64,000 nucleotides of DNA from an uncultured Lachnospiraceae bacterium (GTDB lineage Bacteria > Bacillota > Clostridia > Lachnospirales > Lachnospiraceae), in NCBI GenBank assembly GCA_910579275.1, contig CAJTTO010000003.1, positions 101,905 through 165,904 on the forward strand. The letters run 5' to 3'. Shown here in pieces: positions 35,561 to 44,331 of this stretch. How positions within the stretch are numbered: position 1 is the stretch's first letter; each line of letters starts with the position of its first letter. A program made the position numbers and the translations under genes. Below the pieces are notes generated by a model. The model was not told the origin of the DNA and searched no databases. It saw only the letters and a program-made list of their open reading frames with translations.

Positions 35561-36300
35561 TCTTCACTCTCGATATAGTCAATATGATTTGCCGAAAACT
35601 TGACTGCCTCCCTTACCTTTTCCTCAGCAATCCCAAGTTCATCCGCTACTTCCTTTATGGTAACCTTTCTAAGAAAACTGTCATAAAGCTCTTTTGCCTT
35701 GTCATTCACATCATTGACCCTGCCCAGAACATTTTCATCTATCTGATGGCTGTCTGTATCCTCACGGATGAATTCCTCCATCGCATCCATAATCATGCGG
35801 CCGATAAATCCTTCAACCTCATCAATGCTTTCCACGCAGTCCAGCATCGTCACTGCCGAAGCCGCCGCGACGTTCCCCTCTCCGATTAAATCCTCAATCA
35901 ACGCCCCCTGCCCTGCATAAAGCTTTGAGATTTCCACAACATACGGCAGAAATATCTCGACAAGCCTTGCCTGAGCGGAACCGTCACCCGCAAGCGCAGA
36001 CATCATCACTGCCCTCTTTTCACCGTCCGATGCGTCCGGAAGTTCTTTTAACTCCTCAAGATACATCTCAAGAAAGTTTACATCATCACCCGACAGGCTT
36101 TCTTCTGCATCACCCGGCTCATCAATTCCGATATGGTTTTTATGAAAATACGCATGTATCAGTGAAATCTGTTCCTCTCCAAGATTCCACTCTCCAAATG
36201 CCTCGCGAATCTCCTCACTGGTCAGCATATTTCCCTGAAATCTTGCGCTGTCCTTCAGCTGTTCGAGAATACGCGCAAAATTCGTCTGATTCAACTCCAT
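35557..36300 (-). CDS. Sigma-70-like protein lacking region 4
   Basis: 247 residues. The N-terminus resembles region 1.1 (ILEQLKDSARFQGNMLTSEEIREAF) and region 1.2 (NFLEMYLEELKELP). A region 2-like part follows (RLVEIFLPYVVEISKLYAGQGALIEDLIGEGNVAA), with a weak 2.3/2.4 (FIGRMIMDAMEEFIRE). The C-terminus is like region 3 (VTIKEVADELGIAEEKVREAVKFS). The -35-binding region 4 is absent and region 2.4 lacks the usual aromatic and basic residues. It is therefore probably a degenerate or regulatory relative that could bind RNA polymerase core without classical promoter recognition. Confidence 0.72.
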   Translation of the reverse strand: MELNQTNFARILEQLKDSARFQGNMLTSEEIREAFGEWNLGEEQISLIHAYFHKNHIGIDEPGDAEESLSGDDVNFLEMYLEELKELPDASDGEKRAVMMSALAGDGSAQARLVEIFLPYVVEISKLYAGQGALIEDLIGEGNVAAASAVTMLDCVESIDEVEGFIGRMIMDAMEEFIREDTDSHQIDENVLGRVNDVNDKAKELYDSFLRKVTIKEVADELGIAEEKVREAVKFSANHIDYIESEE

Positions 36301-36322
36301 ACTTTTCCCCCATTCCTGACCG

Positions 36323-37204
36323 CTATTTCACATGTGTATGTGTGAAAAGATGATCCTGGCAGTATTCATAATTTCCGTTACATTTGGAGCAGAACCGGAA
36401 TTGTACCTCAGGGTTCTCCTCACTATTCTTACCGCAGATTGCGCACTTATGCTTTGCCACACTCGCAGGTTTCGCACGCTTTACCTCCCTGTTGTAATCG
36501 TGCCGCCGTTTCACCTGACGCGGCGAGATGCGCATACCGATTCCTCTTCTCGTCATCAGGAAAAAGACCACAAAATTGAGGAGGGACGCACCAATAACAA
36601 TTTTCGCGCTGATATCCCCCTGCAGAAACTGTACTGCAAGCAGTATGCCATATGCAATCCCCATCCACTTAACTTTTACCGGAATAATAAACATCAGCAA
36701 TACCTGTACATCCGGAAACGTTGCGGCAAATCCCAGAAAGATGGACATATTCACAAAATATGTGCTAAAATTATACGCCACCATCCGAAAACAAGCCATC
36801 TCGCCGTAAGCTTCCCGCACTGCATATATATTAAATACCGGAACGTAGCTAATCGCCATAACCAGAAAGCTTCCAAGTATGGTAAAAATCATACCCATAA
36901 AAAGATAGACATTATAATGAAACGTCCCCCATGTTCTCTCAAGGTTTGTTCCCACTGAGTAATAAAACATCAGCATCACGATTGTAAACAGATCAAAACC
37001 TGACGGCGGTATAAGAATCCAGGTTACAAGCCGCCAAATCTGTCCATGAAGTATCAGATATGGATTCAGTGTCAGAAAGTCCACGACCGCCGGACTGATA
37101 AATTCCATGATATATCCGAGTACATACCCCAGTATTAGATACAGGGAAATATTTGGTATCGCATACTTTCCAAACTTTCTCTCCATTTTATTCAAAAAAT
37201 TCAT
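36323..37204 (-). CDS. Rhomboid-like membrane protein with C-terminal zinc ribbon
   Basis: About 293 residues. Six membrane helices carry the rhomboid-type pattern HGQIWRLVTW and YYSVGTNLERTWGT, but the catalytic GxSG is not visible, so it is likely inactive. The C-terminus (about 245-293) has two CxxC pairs, CAICGK and CSKCNG, typical of a zinc ribbon, plus a final Tyr-Cys-Gln-Asp-His stretch. The start at 37204 follows AGGAAG. A good promoter lies at 37260-37288. It is followed by the sigma-like gene after 22 bp, so it heads this transcript. Confidence 0.75.
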   Translation of the reverse strand: MNFLNKMERKFGKYAIPNISLYLILGYVLGYIMEFISPAVVDFLTLNPYLILHGQIWRLVTWILIPPSGFDLFTIVMLMFYYSVGTNLERTWGTFHYNVYLFMGMIFTILGSFLVMAISYVPVFNIYAVREAYGEMACFRMVAYNFSTYFVNMSIFLGFAATFPDVQVLLMFIIPVKVKWMGIAYGILLAVQFLQGDISAKIVIGASLLNFVVFFLMTRRGIGMRISPRQVKRRHDYNREVKRAKPASVAKHKCAICGKNSEENPEVQFRFCSKCNGNYEYCQDHLFTHTHVK

Positions 37205-37259
37205 ATTTTTTCTTCCTGCCTTTCCATTTTTAAAACGGTCTTTTTTCGCCTGCCTTTCC

Positions 37260-37288
37260 AGTATAGCATTCACTGCAAAAAATGTAAA
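37260..37288 (-). promoter_or_regulatory. SigmaA promoter of the rhomboid-like gene
   Basis: TTTACA (37283-37288) and TATACT (37260-37265) on the minus strand, 17-bp spacing, about 56 bp before the start. It is divergent from the promoter at 37434. The 37205-37554 gap holds these two promoters, AT-rich DNA and an imperfect palindrome GGTC...GACC near 37482-37497; nothing else is seen. Confidence 0.75.
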
Positions 37289-37433
37289 CCAATCTAAATT
37301 TAACCAATTGAAATATAATATTTTTTTTATAATTTGAGATTGTACAGTTTTCCTGACTCGTACATATATATATTATTAGCTAATATTTCCAAAAAAGTAT
37401 AATCTTTTCTATAACTTTTAATCAACTGTTTTA

Positions 37434-37462
37434 TTGCGTTTTTGGAATCACTGTCGTATAAT
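37434..37462 (+). promoter_or_regulatory. SigmaA-type promoter of the activase-like gene
   Basis: TTGCGT (37434-37439) and TATAAT (37457-37462), 17-bp spacing, about 95 bp before the start codon. Confidence 0.65.
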
Positions 37463-37554
37463 AGCAGATATGTGTTAAAAAGGTCGACTCATGTGACCGT
37501 TCGTACCTGATTATTTTATTTTGTTATTCGTTTTATTTTGTTTATGAGAAAGGT

Positions 37555-40500
37555 ATGGTTATTTACATGAATAAAAATAAGGAATTCTATACACTCGGAA
37601 TTGACATCGGTTCCACCACCGTAAAGGTCGCGATACTGGATGCCAAGCACAATCTTCTCTTTTCTGATTATCAGAGACATTACGCTAATATCCGCGAGAC
37701 GCTCTCTTCCCTTTTACAGGATGCCTATACAAAGCTCGGAAACCTGACACTCCATCCTATGATTACCGGTTCCGGCGGTCTGACGCTTGCCAATCACCTT
37801 GGTGTGCCTTTCGTGCAGGAAGTTATCGCCGTATCTACATCTTTGCAGGAACTTGCTCCCAAGACGGATGTTGCCATCGAGCTTGGCGGCGAGGATGCCA
37901 AAATCATCTATTTTGAGGGTGGAAATGTAGAGCAGCGCATGAACGGTATCTGTGCAGGCGGTACCGGCTCTTTCATTGACCAGATGGCTTCCCTAATCCA
38001 GACAGATGCCTCCGGTCTCAATGAATACGCGAAAAATTATAAATCATTATACACTATTGCAGCGCGCTGCGGCGTATTTGCAAAAACGGATATCCAGCCG
38101 CTGATCAATGAAGGCGCTACAAAAGAAGATTTGTCAGCCTCCATTTTTCAGGCTGTCGTAAACCAGACAATCAGCGGGCTTGCCTGCGGAAAGCCTATCC
38201 GTGGCCACGTCGCCTTTCTGGGAGGGCCGCTTCATTTCCTGTCAGAATTGAAAACCGCATTTATCCGCACCTTGAAGCTTGATGAGGAGCATATTATAGA
38301 TACTGCAAACTCCCATCTGTTTGCAGCGATTGGCTCTGCCCTGAATGCAAAGGAAGCGGTTTCTTTTTTGATGTCTGAAATGGTTGATAAGCTTTCTTCC
38401 GATATCAAAATGGAGTTTGAGGTTGCACGCATGGATCCCTTGTTCTCCGACGAAAAAGAATACGATAATTTCCGTACAAGGCATGATTCCCATCATGTAA
38501 AGAGCGCAAAGCTTGCGGATTATCACGGAAAATGTTTTCTGGGAATTGATGCAGGCTCCACCACGACAAAGATTGCCGTCGTTGCTGAGGACGGAACACT
38601 TCTGTACTCATTTTACAGCAGCAACAACGGAAGTCCCCTCAAAACTGCGATTTCATCCATTCAGGAAATATACCAGACGCTTCCAAGCGATGCCGCCATT
38701 GTGCACTCCTGCTCAACAGGTTACGGCGAAGCATTGTTCAAGGCTGCGTTTATGCTTGATGAGGGCGAAGTGGAAACCGTCGCACACTACTACGCCGCTG
38801 CGTTTTTCAATCCAGATGTCGACTGCATTATTGACATCGGCGGTCAGGACATGAAATGCATCAAAATAAAAAATCAGACTGTTGACTCCGTACAGCTCAA
38901 CGAGGCATGTTCATCAGGATGCGGCTCCTTTATCGAGACGTTTGCAAAATCGCTAAATTACAGTGTACAGGATTTTGCCACGGCAGCACTTTTTGCAAAG
39001 CATCCGATTGACCTCGGAACACGCTGTACCGTTTTTATGAATTCAAAAGTAAAACAGGCACAGAAGGAAGGTGCAGAGGTATCCGACATCTCTGCCGGTC
39101 TTGCCTACTCTGTCATCAAGAATGCCCTGTTCAAGGTTATCAAGGTTTCTGATGCAAGTGAACTCGGAAAAAATATTGTCGTACAGGGCGGGACATTTTA
39201 CAACGATGCAGTTCTCCGCAGTTTTGAAAAAATAGCCGACTGTGAAGTTATCAGACCCGACATTGCCGGTATTATGGGCGCGTTTGGTGCAGCCCTTATC
39301 GCAAGGGAACGCTACCAGTCTGCGCCGGAAAGCTCGACAACCATGCTCTCAATTGACCAGATAAACGCGCTTGCCTTTACCACTTCACTTGTAAAGTGCA
39401 AAGGCTGCACGAACTCCTGCCGCCTGACGGTCAACAAGTTCTCGGATGGCAGAAGCTACATATCCGGAAACCGCTGTGAGCGCGGGCTTGGAAAGGCAAA
39501 GACAGACAGTTCCGTTCCAAATCTCTTTGAATACAAACAAGAGAGAATGTTCTCCTACGAACCGCTCTCTGACGCAGAGGCAGTGCGCGGACGCGTCGGT
39601 ATTCCAAGAGTATTGAATATGTATGAGAACTATCCATTCTGGTTCACGCTGTTCACAAAGCTGAAATATCAGGTTGTACTCTCTCCTTTGTCCAACAGAA
39701 AGATTTATGAGATGGGTATTGAATCCATCCCCAGCGAGTCGGAATGTTATCCTGCAAAGCTTGCGCACGGACATGTGGAATGGCTGATTCAGCAGAAAGT
39801 TGATTTTATCTTCTACCCTGCACTGTTTTATGAGCGAAATGAGTTTGATGATGCAAACAACCACTACAACTGCCCCATTGTTACCTCCTATTCCGAAAAT
39901 ATAAAAAATAATGTGGAGGCAATCGGACGCGGTGAGGTTGTATTCAAAAATCCCTTTATGTCATTCAGGGAGCCGTCCCTCATCCTGCAGTCGCTGGCAA
40001 AAGAGTTTCCCGATATTCCTTCCGCAGAGTTAAAGGACGCTGTGGACGCAGCGTGGGAGGAACTTGCCAATGTGCGCAGGGATATGTGTAAAAAAGGCGA
40101 GGAAGTTATCGCATACCTTGAAAAAAATCATGCGCGCGGTATTGTGCTTGCAGGCCGCCCTTACCATATTGACCCTGAAATTAACCACGGTATTCCTGAG
40201 TTAATTACTTCCTATGGAATTGCAGTCCTCACCGAGGATTCCGTATCCCATCTGGCAAAACCGGAGCGTCCGCTTATTGTGTCAGACCAGTGGATGTACC
40301 ATTCCAGACTTTACGCAGCCGCAAGCTATGTCAAAACGCGTGACGATTTGGACTTGATTCAGCTCAACTCTTTTGGATGTGGTCTGGATGCCGTCACTAC
40401 GGATCAGGTAAGTGATATCCTGACCGGTTCCGGCAAGATTTATACATGTCTGAAAATTGACGAAGTAAACAACCTTGGCGCTGCAAGAATCCGTATCCGT

Positions 40501-41952
40501 TCCCTGCTCTCCGCCATCCATGTGCGCGAGCGGCGTCATCAGGAACGCACCATACAGTCCAGCCGCATGGACAGGGTAGTCTTCACAAAAGAAATGCGCA
40601 AAAACTATACCATTTTGTGTCCCCAGATGTCACCAATACATTTTGACCTTCTGGAGCCTACCTTCCGAAGATGTGGTTACAATCTGGTTGTGTTAAACAA
40701 TGACAACAAGGGCAGCGTTGACATGGGGCTGAAATATGTAAACAATGACGCCTGCTACCCTTCCTTGTTGGTTGTCGGTCAGATTATGGAAGCTGTTCTT
40801 TCCGGAAAATACGATACAGACCACCTTGCGGTCGTAATGTCGCAGACCGGCGGCGGCTGCCGTGCAACCAACTATATCGGCTTTATTCGGCGTGCACTAG
40901 AAAAAGCAGGTTACCAGCATATTCCGGTCATTTCAATTAATCTCTCAAAGCTGGAAAGCAATCCGGGATTCAAGCTCACGCCAATGCTTCTGCTACGCGC
41001 AGTATACGCAATTAATTTCGGGGATATCTTTATGCGGTGTGTCTACCGGATGCGCCCTTATGAGGCTGTTCTTGGCACTGTAAATGAAGTCCATCAGAAA
41101 TGGATTCAAAAATGCTGTGACTTCCTTGGACGCAAATATATGTCATTTCATACTTATAAAAAAATGTGCCGTGAAATGATTGCAGAATTTGATGCAATTC
41201 CCGTCCTTGATATCAAGAAACCGCGTGTCGGTGTTGTCGGTGAAATTCTCGTAAAATTCTCTCCGGCAGCAAACAATCAGCTTGTGGAACTCCTTGAACA
41301 CGAAGGCGCAGAAGCAGTCGTTCCTGACTTGATGGATTTTATGTTCTACTGTTTCTACAATCAGCTGTACAAGGCAGAGCATCTAGGTACCAGCAAAAAA
41401 GCCGCCGATATTTGTAAATTTGGCATCAAGACAATACAGATGCTCAGAAAGCCAATGAGCGAGGCATTTGCCGCAAGCAAACATTTCATTCCGCCTGCCG
41501 ACATCTATGAAACTGCTAAAAATGCAGAAGAAATTGTGTCTATCGGCAATCAGACCGGAGAAGGCTGGTTCCTGACAGGGGAAATGCTTGAGCTGATTCA
41601 TACTGATACGCCAAACATTGTATGTACACAGCCCTTTGGCTGTCTGCCAAACCATGTGGTGGGCAAAGGCGTCATCAAAGAACTCCGCAAACGGCATCCC
41701 GAGGCGAATATCGTTGCCATTGACTACGACCCGGGAGCGTCCGAGGTCAATCAGCTGAACCGCATTAAACTGATGCTTTCCACTGCCCAGAAAAACCTGA
41801 ATAAAGCTTTGGAAGCCGAGAAAAATGCGGCAAAACAACAGAACCTGCATCAGGCTGAAAACACGGCAAAGACTGTTACAAACAAGAAAAAGCAGACCAA
41901 AGGCACCGCCGACAACAATAAAAAGCAAAACACAAGCAACAAATCAGCATAA
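37555..41952 (+). CDS. Giant 2-hydroxyacyl-CoA dehydratase activase-like protein
   Basis: 1465 residues. Two tandem BadF/HgdC-type ASKHA ATPase modules (about 10-280 and 325-590) begin LGIDIGSTTVK and LGIDAGSTTTK. Each has a Cys pair for a bridging [4Fe-4S] cluster (CAGGTGSF with ARCGVFAK; SSGCGSF with GTRCTVFM). A middle CxxC region (CKGCTNSC), a DUF2229-like part and a C-terminal HgdB-like part (to about 1410) follow. The tail is Lys/Asn/Gln-rich and disordered. Related single-module proteins use ATP to drive an electron into 2-hydroxyacyl-CoA dehydratase. The substrate of these giant forms is unknown. The start could also be ATG at 37567. Confidence 0.9.
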   Translation: MVIYMNKNKEFYTLGIDIGSTTVKVAILDAKHNLLFSDYQRHYANIRETLSSLLQDAYTKLGNLTLHPMITGSGGLTLANHLGVPFVQEVIAVSTSLQELAPKTDVAIELGGEDAKIIYFEGGNVEQRMNGICAGGTGSFIDQMASLIQTDASGLNEYAKNYKSLYTIAARCGVFAKTDIQPLINEGATKEDLSASIFQAVVNQTISGLACGKPIRGHVAFLGGPLHFLSELKTAFIRTLKLDEEHIIDTANSHLFAAIGSALNAKEAVSFLMSEMVDKLSSDIKMEFEVARMDPLFSDEKEYDNFRTRHDSHHVKSAKLADYHGKCFLGIDAGSTTTKIAVVAEDGTLLYSFYSSNNGSPLKTAISSIQEIYQTLPSDAAIVHSCSTGYGEALFKAAFMLDEGEVETVAHYYAAAFFNPDVDCIIDIGGQDMKCIKIKNQTVDSVQLNEACSSGCGSFIETFAKSLNYSVQDFATAALFAKHPIDLGTRCTVFMNSKVKQAQKEGAEVSDISAGLAYSVIKNALFKVIKVSDASELGKNIVVQGGTFYNDAVLRSFEKIADCEVIRPDIAGIMGAFGAALIARERYQSAPESSTTMLSIDQINALAFTTSLVKCKGCTNSCRLTVNKFSDGRSYISGNRCERGLGKAKTDSSVPNLFEYKQERMFSYEPLSDAEAVRGRVGIPRVLNMYENYPFWFTLFTKLKYQVVLSPLSNRKIYEMGIESIPSESECYPAKLAHGHVEWLIQQKVDFIFYPALFYERNEFDDANNHYNCPIVTSYSENIKNNVEAIGRGEVVFKNPFMSFREPSLILQSLAKEFPDIPSAELKDAVDAAWEELANVRRDMCKKGEEVIAYLEKNHARGIVLAGRPYHIDPEINHGIPELITSYGIAVLTEDSVSHLAKPERPLIVSDQWMYHSRLYAAASYVKTRDDLDLIQLNSFGCGLDAVTTDQVSDILTGSGKIYTCLKIDEVNNLGAARIRIRSLLSAIHVRERRHQERTIQSSRMDRVVFTKEMRKNYTILCPQMSPIHFDLLEPTFRRCGYNLVVLNNDNKGSVDMGLKYVNNDACYPSLLVVGQIMEAVLSGKYDTDHLAVVMSQTGGGCRATNYIGFIRRALEKAGYQHIPVISINLSKLESNPGFKLTPMLLLRAVYAINFGDIFMRCVYRMRPYEAVLGTVNEVHQKWIQKCCDFLGRKYMSFHTYKKMCREMIAEFDAIPVLDIKKPRVGVVGEILVKFSPAANNQLVELLEHEGAEAVVPDLMDFMFYCFYNQLYKAEHLGTSKKAADICKFGIKTIQMLRKPMSEAFAASKHFIPPADIYETAKNAEEIVSIGNQTGEGWFLTGEMLELIHTDTPNIVCTQPFGCLPNHVVGKGVIKELRKRHPEANIVAIDYDPGASEVNQLNRIKLMLSTAQKNLNKALEAEKNAAKQQNLHQAENTAKTVTNKKKQTKGTADNNKKQNTSNKSA

Positions 41953-41970
41953 ATTTTCATACGCCTCTGG

Positions 41971-42039
41971 CAGCGTTGAGCGCAATAAAAAATACAGGTC
42001 TGAAATATCAGCCCTGTATTTTTATTGCGCTCAACGCTG
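41971..42039. terminator. Long bidirectional terminator-like inverted repeat
   Basis: A 27-bp near-perfect inverted repeat with one extra A, beginning CAGCGTTGAGCGCAATAAAA (41971) and mirrored at 42013-42039, loop about 14 bases. It lies between the convergent activase gene and the gene at 42031, and its right arm overlaps the latter's last codons. It can end transcripts from both sides. Confidence 0.8.
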
Positions 42040-42396
42040 CTTCTTTTTATACAAATTCTTCCATAACTGAAACTTGCGTTTTGCCTTGTTATATTTTTTG
42101 TCTTTCACAGCCAGAATGTGTATTTGATTGTCTGTCAGCTTTTTCTCCAGTGCTTGCACGACATAATCATCCACATTCTCCCTGCTTACCTCACTCTCGC
42201 TTGCCTTCAATGCGACGAGTTCCCTATCCGTGGAATCCTCCTCACAATTTGTACTTGACATACACTTAATCGAAATTTCTCCGGTTCCCCATCCCGAAGC
42301 TTCATAAGTGACCGTCCCTGACTCCATTAAATGCTTAATGGTACACGCAATGATAGATTCTCTTGTCCTCCCTGACTCTATAGAATCCACCTCCAA
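42031..42396 (-). CDS. Hypothetical protein
   Basis: Up to 121 residues, function not recognised. The sequence begins near ESIIACTIKHLMESGTV and ends in a basic stretch (KKYNKAKRKFQLWKNLYKKKQR). There is no signal peptide or membrane helix. Start uncertain: TTG at 42396 or GTG at 42390, both close to AAGGATTGGAGG. It lies after asnS in the same direction, and its last codons lie inside a long terminator repeat. It is probably a real gene because a ribosome site and codon usage fit, but the evidence is moderate. Confidence 0.5.
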   Translation of the reverse strand: MEVDSIESGRTRESIIACTIKHLMESGTVTYEASGWGTGEISIKCMSSTNCEEDSTDRELVALKASESEVSRENVDDYVVQALEKKLTDNQIHILAVKDKKYNKAKRKFQLWKNLYKKKQR

Positions 42397-42423
42397 TCCT
42401 TATATTTTAATTATACAGGCATA

Positions 42424-43806
42424 TTATAATTCACAGTTATTGACTGTTCTAGGGAATGGTATAACATCCCTGATATTGCCCATTCCTGTCAGATACATCA
42501 CACAGCGCTCAAAGCCTAACCCAAAACCGGCGTGCCTTGCACTTCCATAGCGTCTCAAATCAAGATAGAAATCATAATCCTCAGGCTTCAGGCTGCATTC
42601 CTGCATTCTCTTTTCCAACACATCGAGTTTATCCTCTCTCTGGCTGCCGCCGATAATCTCTCCTATTCCCGGCACAAGGCAGTCCATCGCCGCAACCGTC
42701 TTCTGATCCGCATTCAGTTTCATGTAAAATGCTTTTATCTCCTTTGGATAATCCGTAACAAATACAGGTCTTCCAAAAAGCTGTTCTGTCAGGAAACGCT
42801 CATGTTCTGTCTGTAAATCACATCCCCATGACACTTTGTACTCAAATTCATCATTGTGCTTTTCAAGCTCTGTAATGGCATCCGTATATGTGATATGCCC
42901 AAACTCAGAATTGGCCACATGCTGAAGTCTCTCAATCAGTCCCTTATCCACGAACTGGTTGAAAAACGCCATCTCCTCTGGAGCATTTTCCAGCACATAA
43001 TGAATGATGTATTTTAACATGCTTTCAGCAAGCATCATATCATCCTTGAGGTCAGCAAATGCAATTTCAGGCTCTATCATCCAAAATTCTGCCGCGTGAC
43101 GTGTGGTGTTGGAATTTTCGGCACGGAATGTTGGTCCAAACGTGTAGATATTCTTAAATGCCATTGCATACGTCTCACCGTTCAGCTGACCGCTTACCGT
43201 CAAGTTGGTGGGTTTATTGAAGAAATCTTTTGCAAAGTCAACCTGACCGTCCACCATCGGAAGGTTCGTCAAGTCAAGTGTCGTTACCTGAAACATTTCA
43301 CCTGCACCCTCGCAGTCGCTTCCCGTAATGATTGGCGTATGCACATAGACAAAATCCCTCTCCTGAAAAAATTTGTGAATTGCATATGCGCAAAGCGAAC
43401 GCACTCGGAAGACTGCCTGAAATGTGTTGGTACGCGGCCTCAAATGCGAAATCGTCCTGAGATACTCAAAACTGTGCCTTTTTTTCTGCAGTGGATAATC
43501 CGGTGCCGAGTCTCCTTCTATCCCAATGCAAGAAGCCTGTATTTCAAACGGCTGTTTTGCCTCGGGTGTAAGTGTCACAACGCCTGTTGCAATCACTGCC
43601 GCACCCACGTTGAGTTTTGAGATAGCCGAAAAATTATCCAGCGCATCACTGTATACAACCTGAAGCGGCTCAAAAAACGTACCGTCATTTATTACCAGAA
43701 AGCCAAATGTCTTGGAATCTCTTTTACTTCTGAGCCATCCTCCAACTGTTACCTCCTTATCCGCATACTCCTTATAATTATGATATAATTCGCGTATGTT
43801 TATCAT
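42424..43806 (-). CDS. asnS: Asparaginyl-tRNA synthetase
   Basis: A 460-residue class IIb synthetase. The N-terminal OB-fold anticodon-binding domain (about 15-105) has GGWLRSKRDSK. Motif 2 is FRAENSNTTRHAAEFWMIEPE, and motif 3 ends GFGLGFERCVMYLTGM. The start follows AAGGAAAAGCAAA. A promoter lies at 43844-43873. No T-box is seen, unlike many Firmicute synthetase genes. Confidence 0.97.
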   Translation of the reverse strand: MINIRELYHNYKEYADKEVTVGGWLRSKRDSKTFGFLVINDGTFFEPLQVVYSDALDNFSAISKLNVGAAVIATGVVTLTPEAKQPFEIQASCIGIEGDSAPDYPLQKKRHSFEYLRTISHLRPRTNTFQAVFRVRSLCAYAIHKFFQERDFVYVHTPIITGSDCEGAGEMFQVTTLDLTNLPMVDGQVDFAKDFFNKPTNLTVSGQLNGETYAMAFKNIYTFGPTFRAENSNTTRHAAEFWMIEPEIAFADLKDDMMLAESMLKYIIHYVLENAPEEMAFFNQFVDKGLIERLQHVANSEFGHITYTDAITELEKHNDEFEYKVSWGCDLQTEHERFLTEQLFGRPVFVTDYPKEIKAFYMKLNADQKTVAAMDCLVPGIGEIIGGSQREDKLDVLEKRMQECSLKPEDYDFYLDLRRYGSARHAGFGLGFERCVMYLTGMGNIRDVIPFPRTVNNCEL

Positions 43807-43843
43807 TTTGCTTTTCCTTTCCTTTTTCGTATTTGTTCATTCA

Positions 43844-43873
43844 ATTTTAAATGGCAGAACCTGTGTCTGTCAA
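43844..43873 (-). promoter_or_regulatory. SigmaA promoter of asnS
   Basis: TTGACA (43868-43873) and TAAAAT (43844-43849) on the minus strand, 18-bp spacing, 38 bp before the start codon. Confidence 0.65.
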
Positions 43874-44005
43874 CACACAAAAAGTCCATTCACTTTGCTT
43901 TCCATTATACCCTTTTCAGGCTATGTACGCAATTGTGTTTGGACTTTTTATGAAAATTTTTGTTATTATTTTACAATTCCACTCAACCACGCTTTTGACT
44001 TCCGG

Positions 44006-44227
44006 CTACTGTGCCGTCTGCATCTGCGCAATCTGGATAATGTCAGATATCTCCATTCCGGATTTTTGTACAACCATCCTAAGCTCATTAAGCTCTTCCA
44101 TCTTCTGCATCTCTAATAGTTCGTTGAGCTCGTCTCTTTCCTTTTTTATTCTGGTGGACAATGCGTCAATCAGCTCTTCCTTCTGTGCTATTTTTTCCTG
44201 TAATGATTTTTTTACTCCTCTTGCCAT
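44006..44227 (-). CDS. Small coiled-coil protein of unknown function
   Basis: About 73 residues starting MARGVKKSLQEKIAQKEELI. Nearly the whole length (about 5-55) is a charged heptad coiled coil (ALSTRIKKERDELNELLEMQKMEELNEL). The C-terminus is a short helical end (SGMEISDIIQIAQMQ). The layout resembles small proteins with an N-terminal coiled coil found in Firmicutes, but I cannot assign a family. Start at 44227 has GGAG 7 bp upstream. It stands alone between asnS and the hemerythrin gene. Confidence 0.6.
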   Translation of the reverse strand: MARGVKKSLQEKIAQKEELIDALSTRIKKERDELNELLEMQKMEELNELRMVVQKSGMEISDIIQIAQMQTAQ

Positions 44228-44331
44228 ACTTATTCTCCTTACCATAATACAATTTCTATAACAGACAGACTGTTATTTTCTTTATATGTATTAAATTATA
44301 TGGACAAGAAAGGAAAAATATTCATACTTTT

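Noticed and set aside
35557..36300. Complete housekeeping or ECF sigma factor.
   Set aside because: Region 4 is missing and the -10 recognition part is weak, so a classical promoter-specific sigma is not supported.
37482..37497. Imperfect palindrome GGTC...GACC before the activase gene as an operator.
   Set aside because: Only 4-bp arms; not enough evidence for a call.
42424..44000. T-box before asnS.
   Set aside because: A clear promoter lies 38 bp before the start, leaving no room for such a leader.
44258..44276. Palindrome ATAACAG-ACAGA-CTGTTAT as a fourth copy of the element end.
   Set aside because: It lacks the rest of the element, the target duplication and the internal hairpins; probably chance or a small operator.
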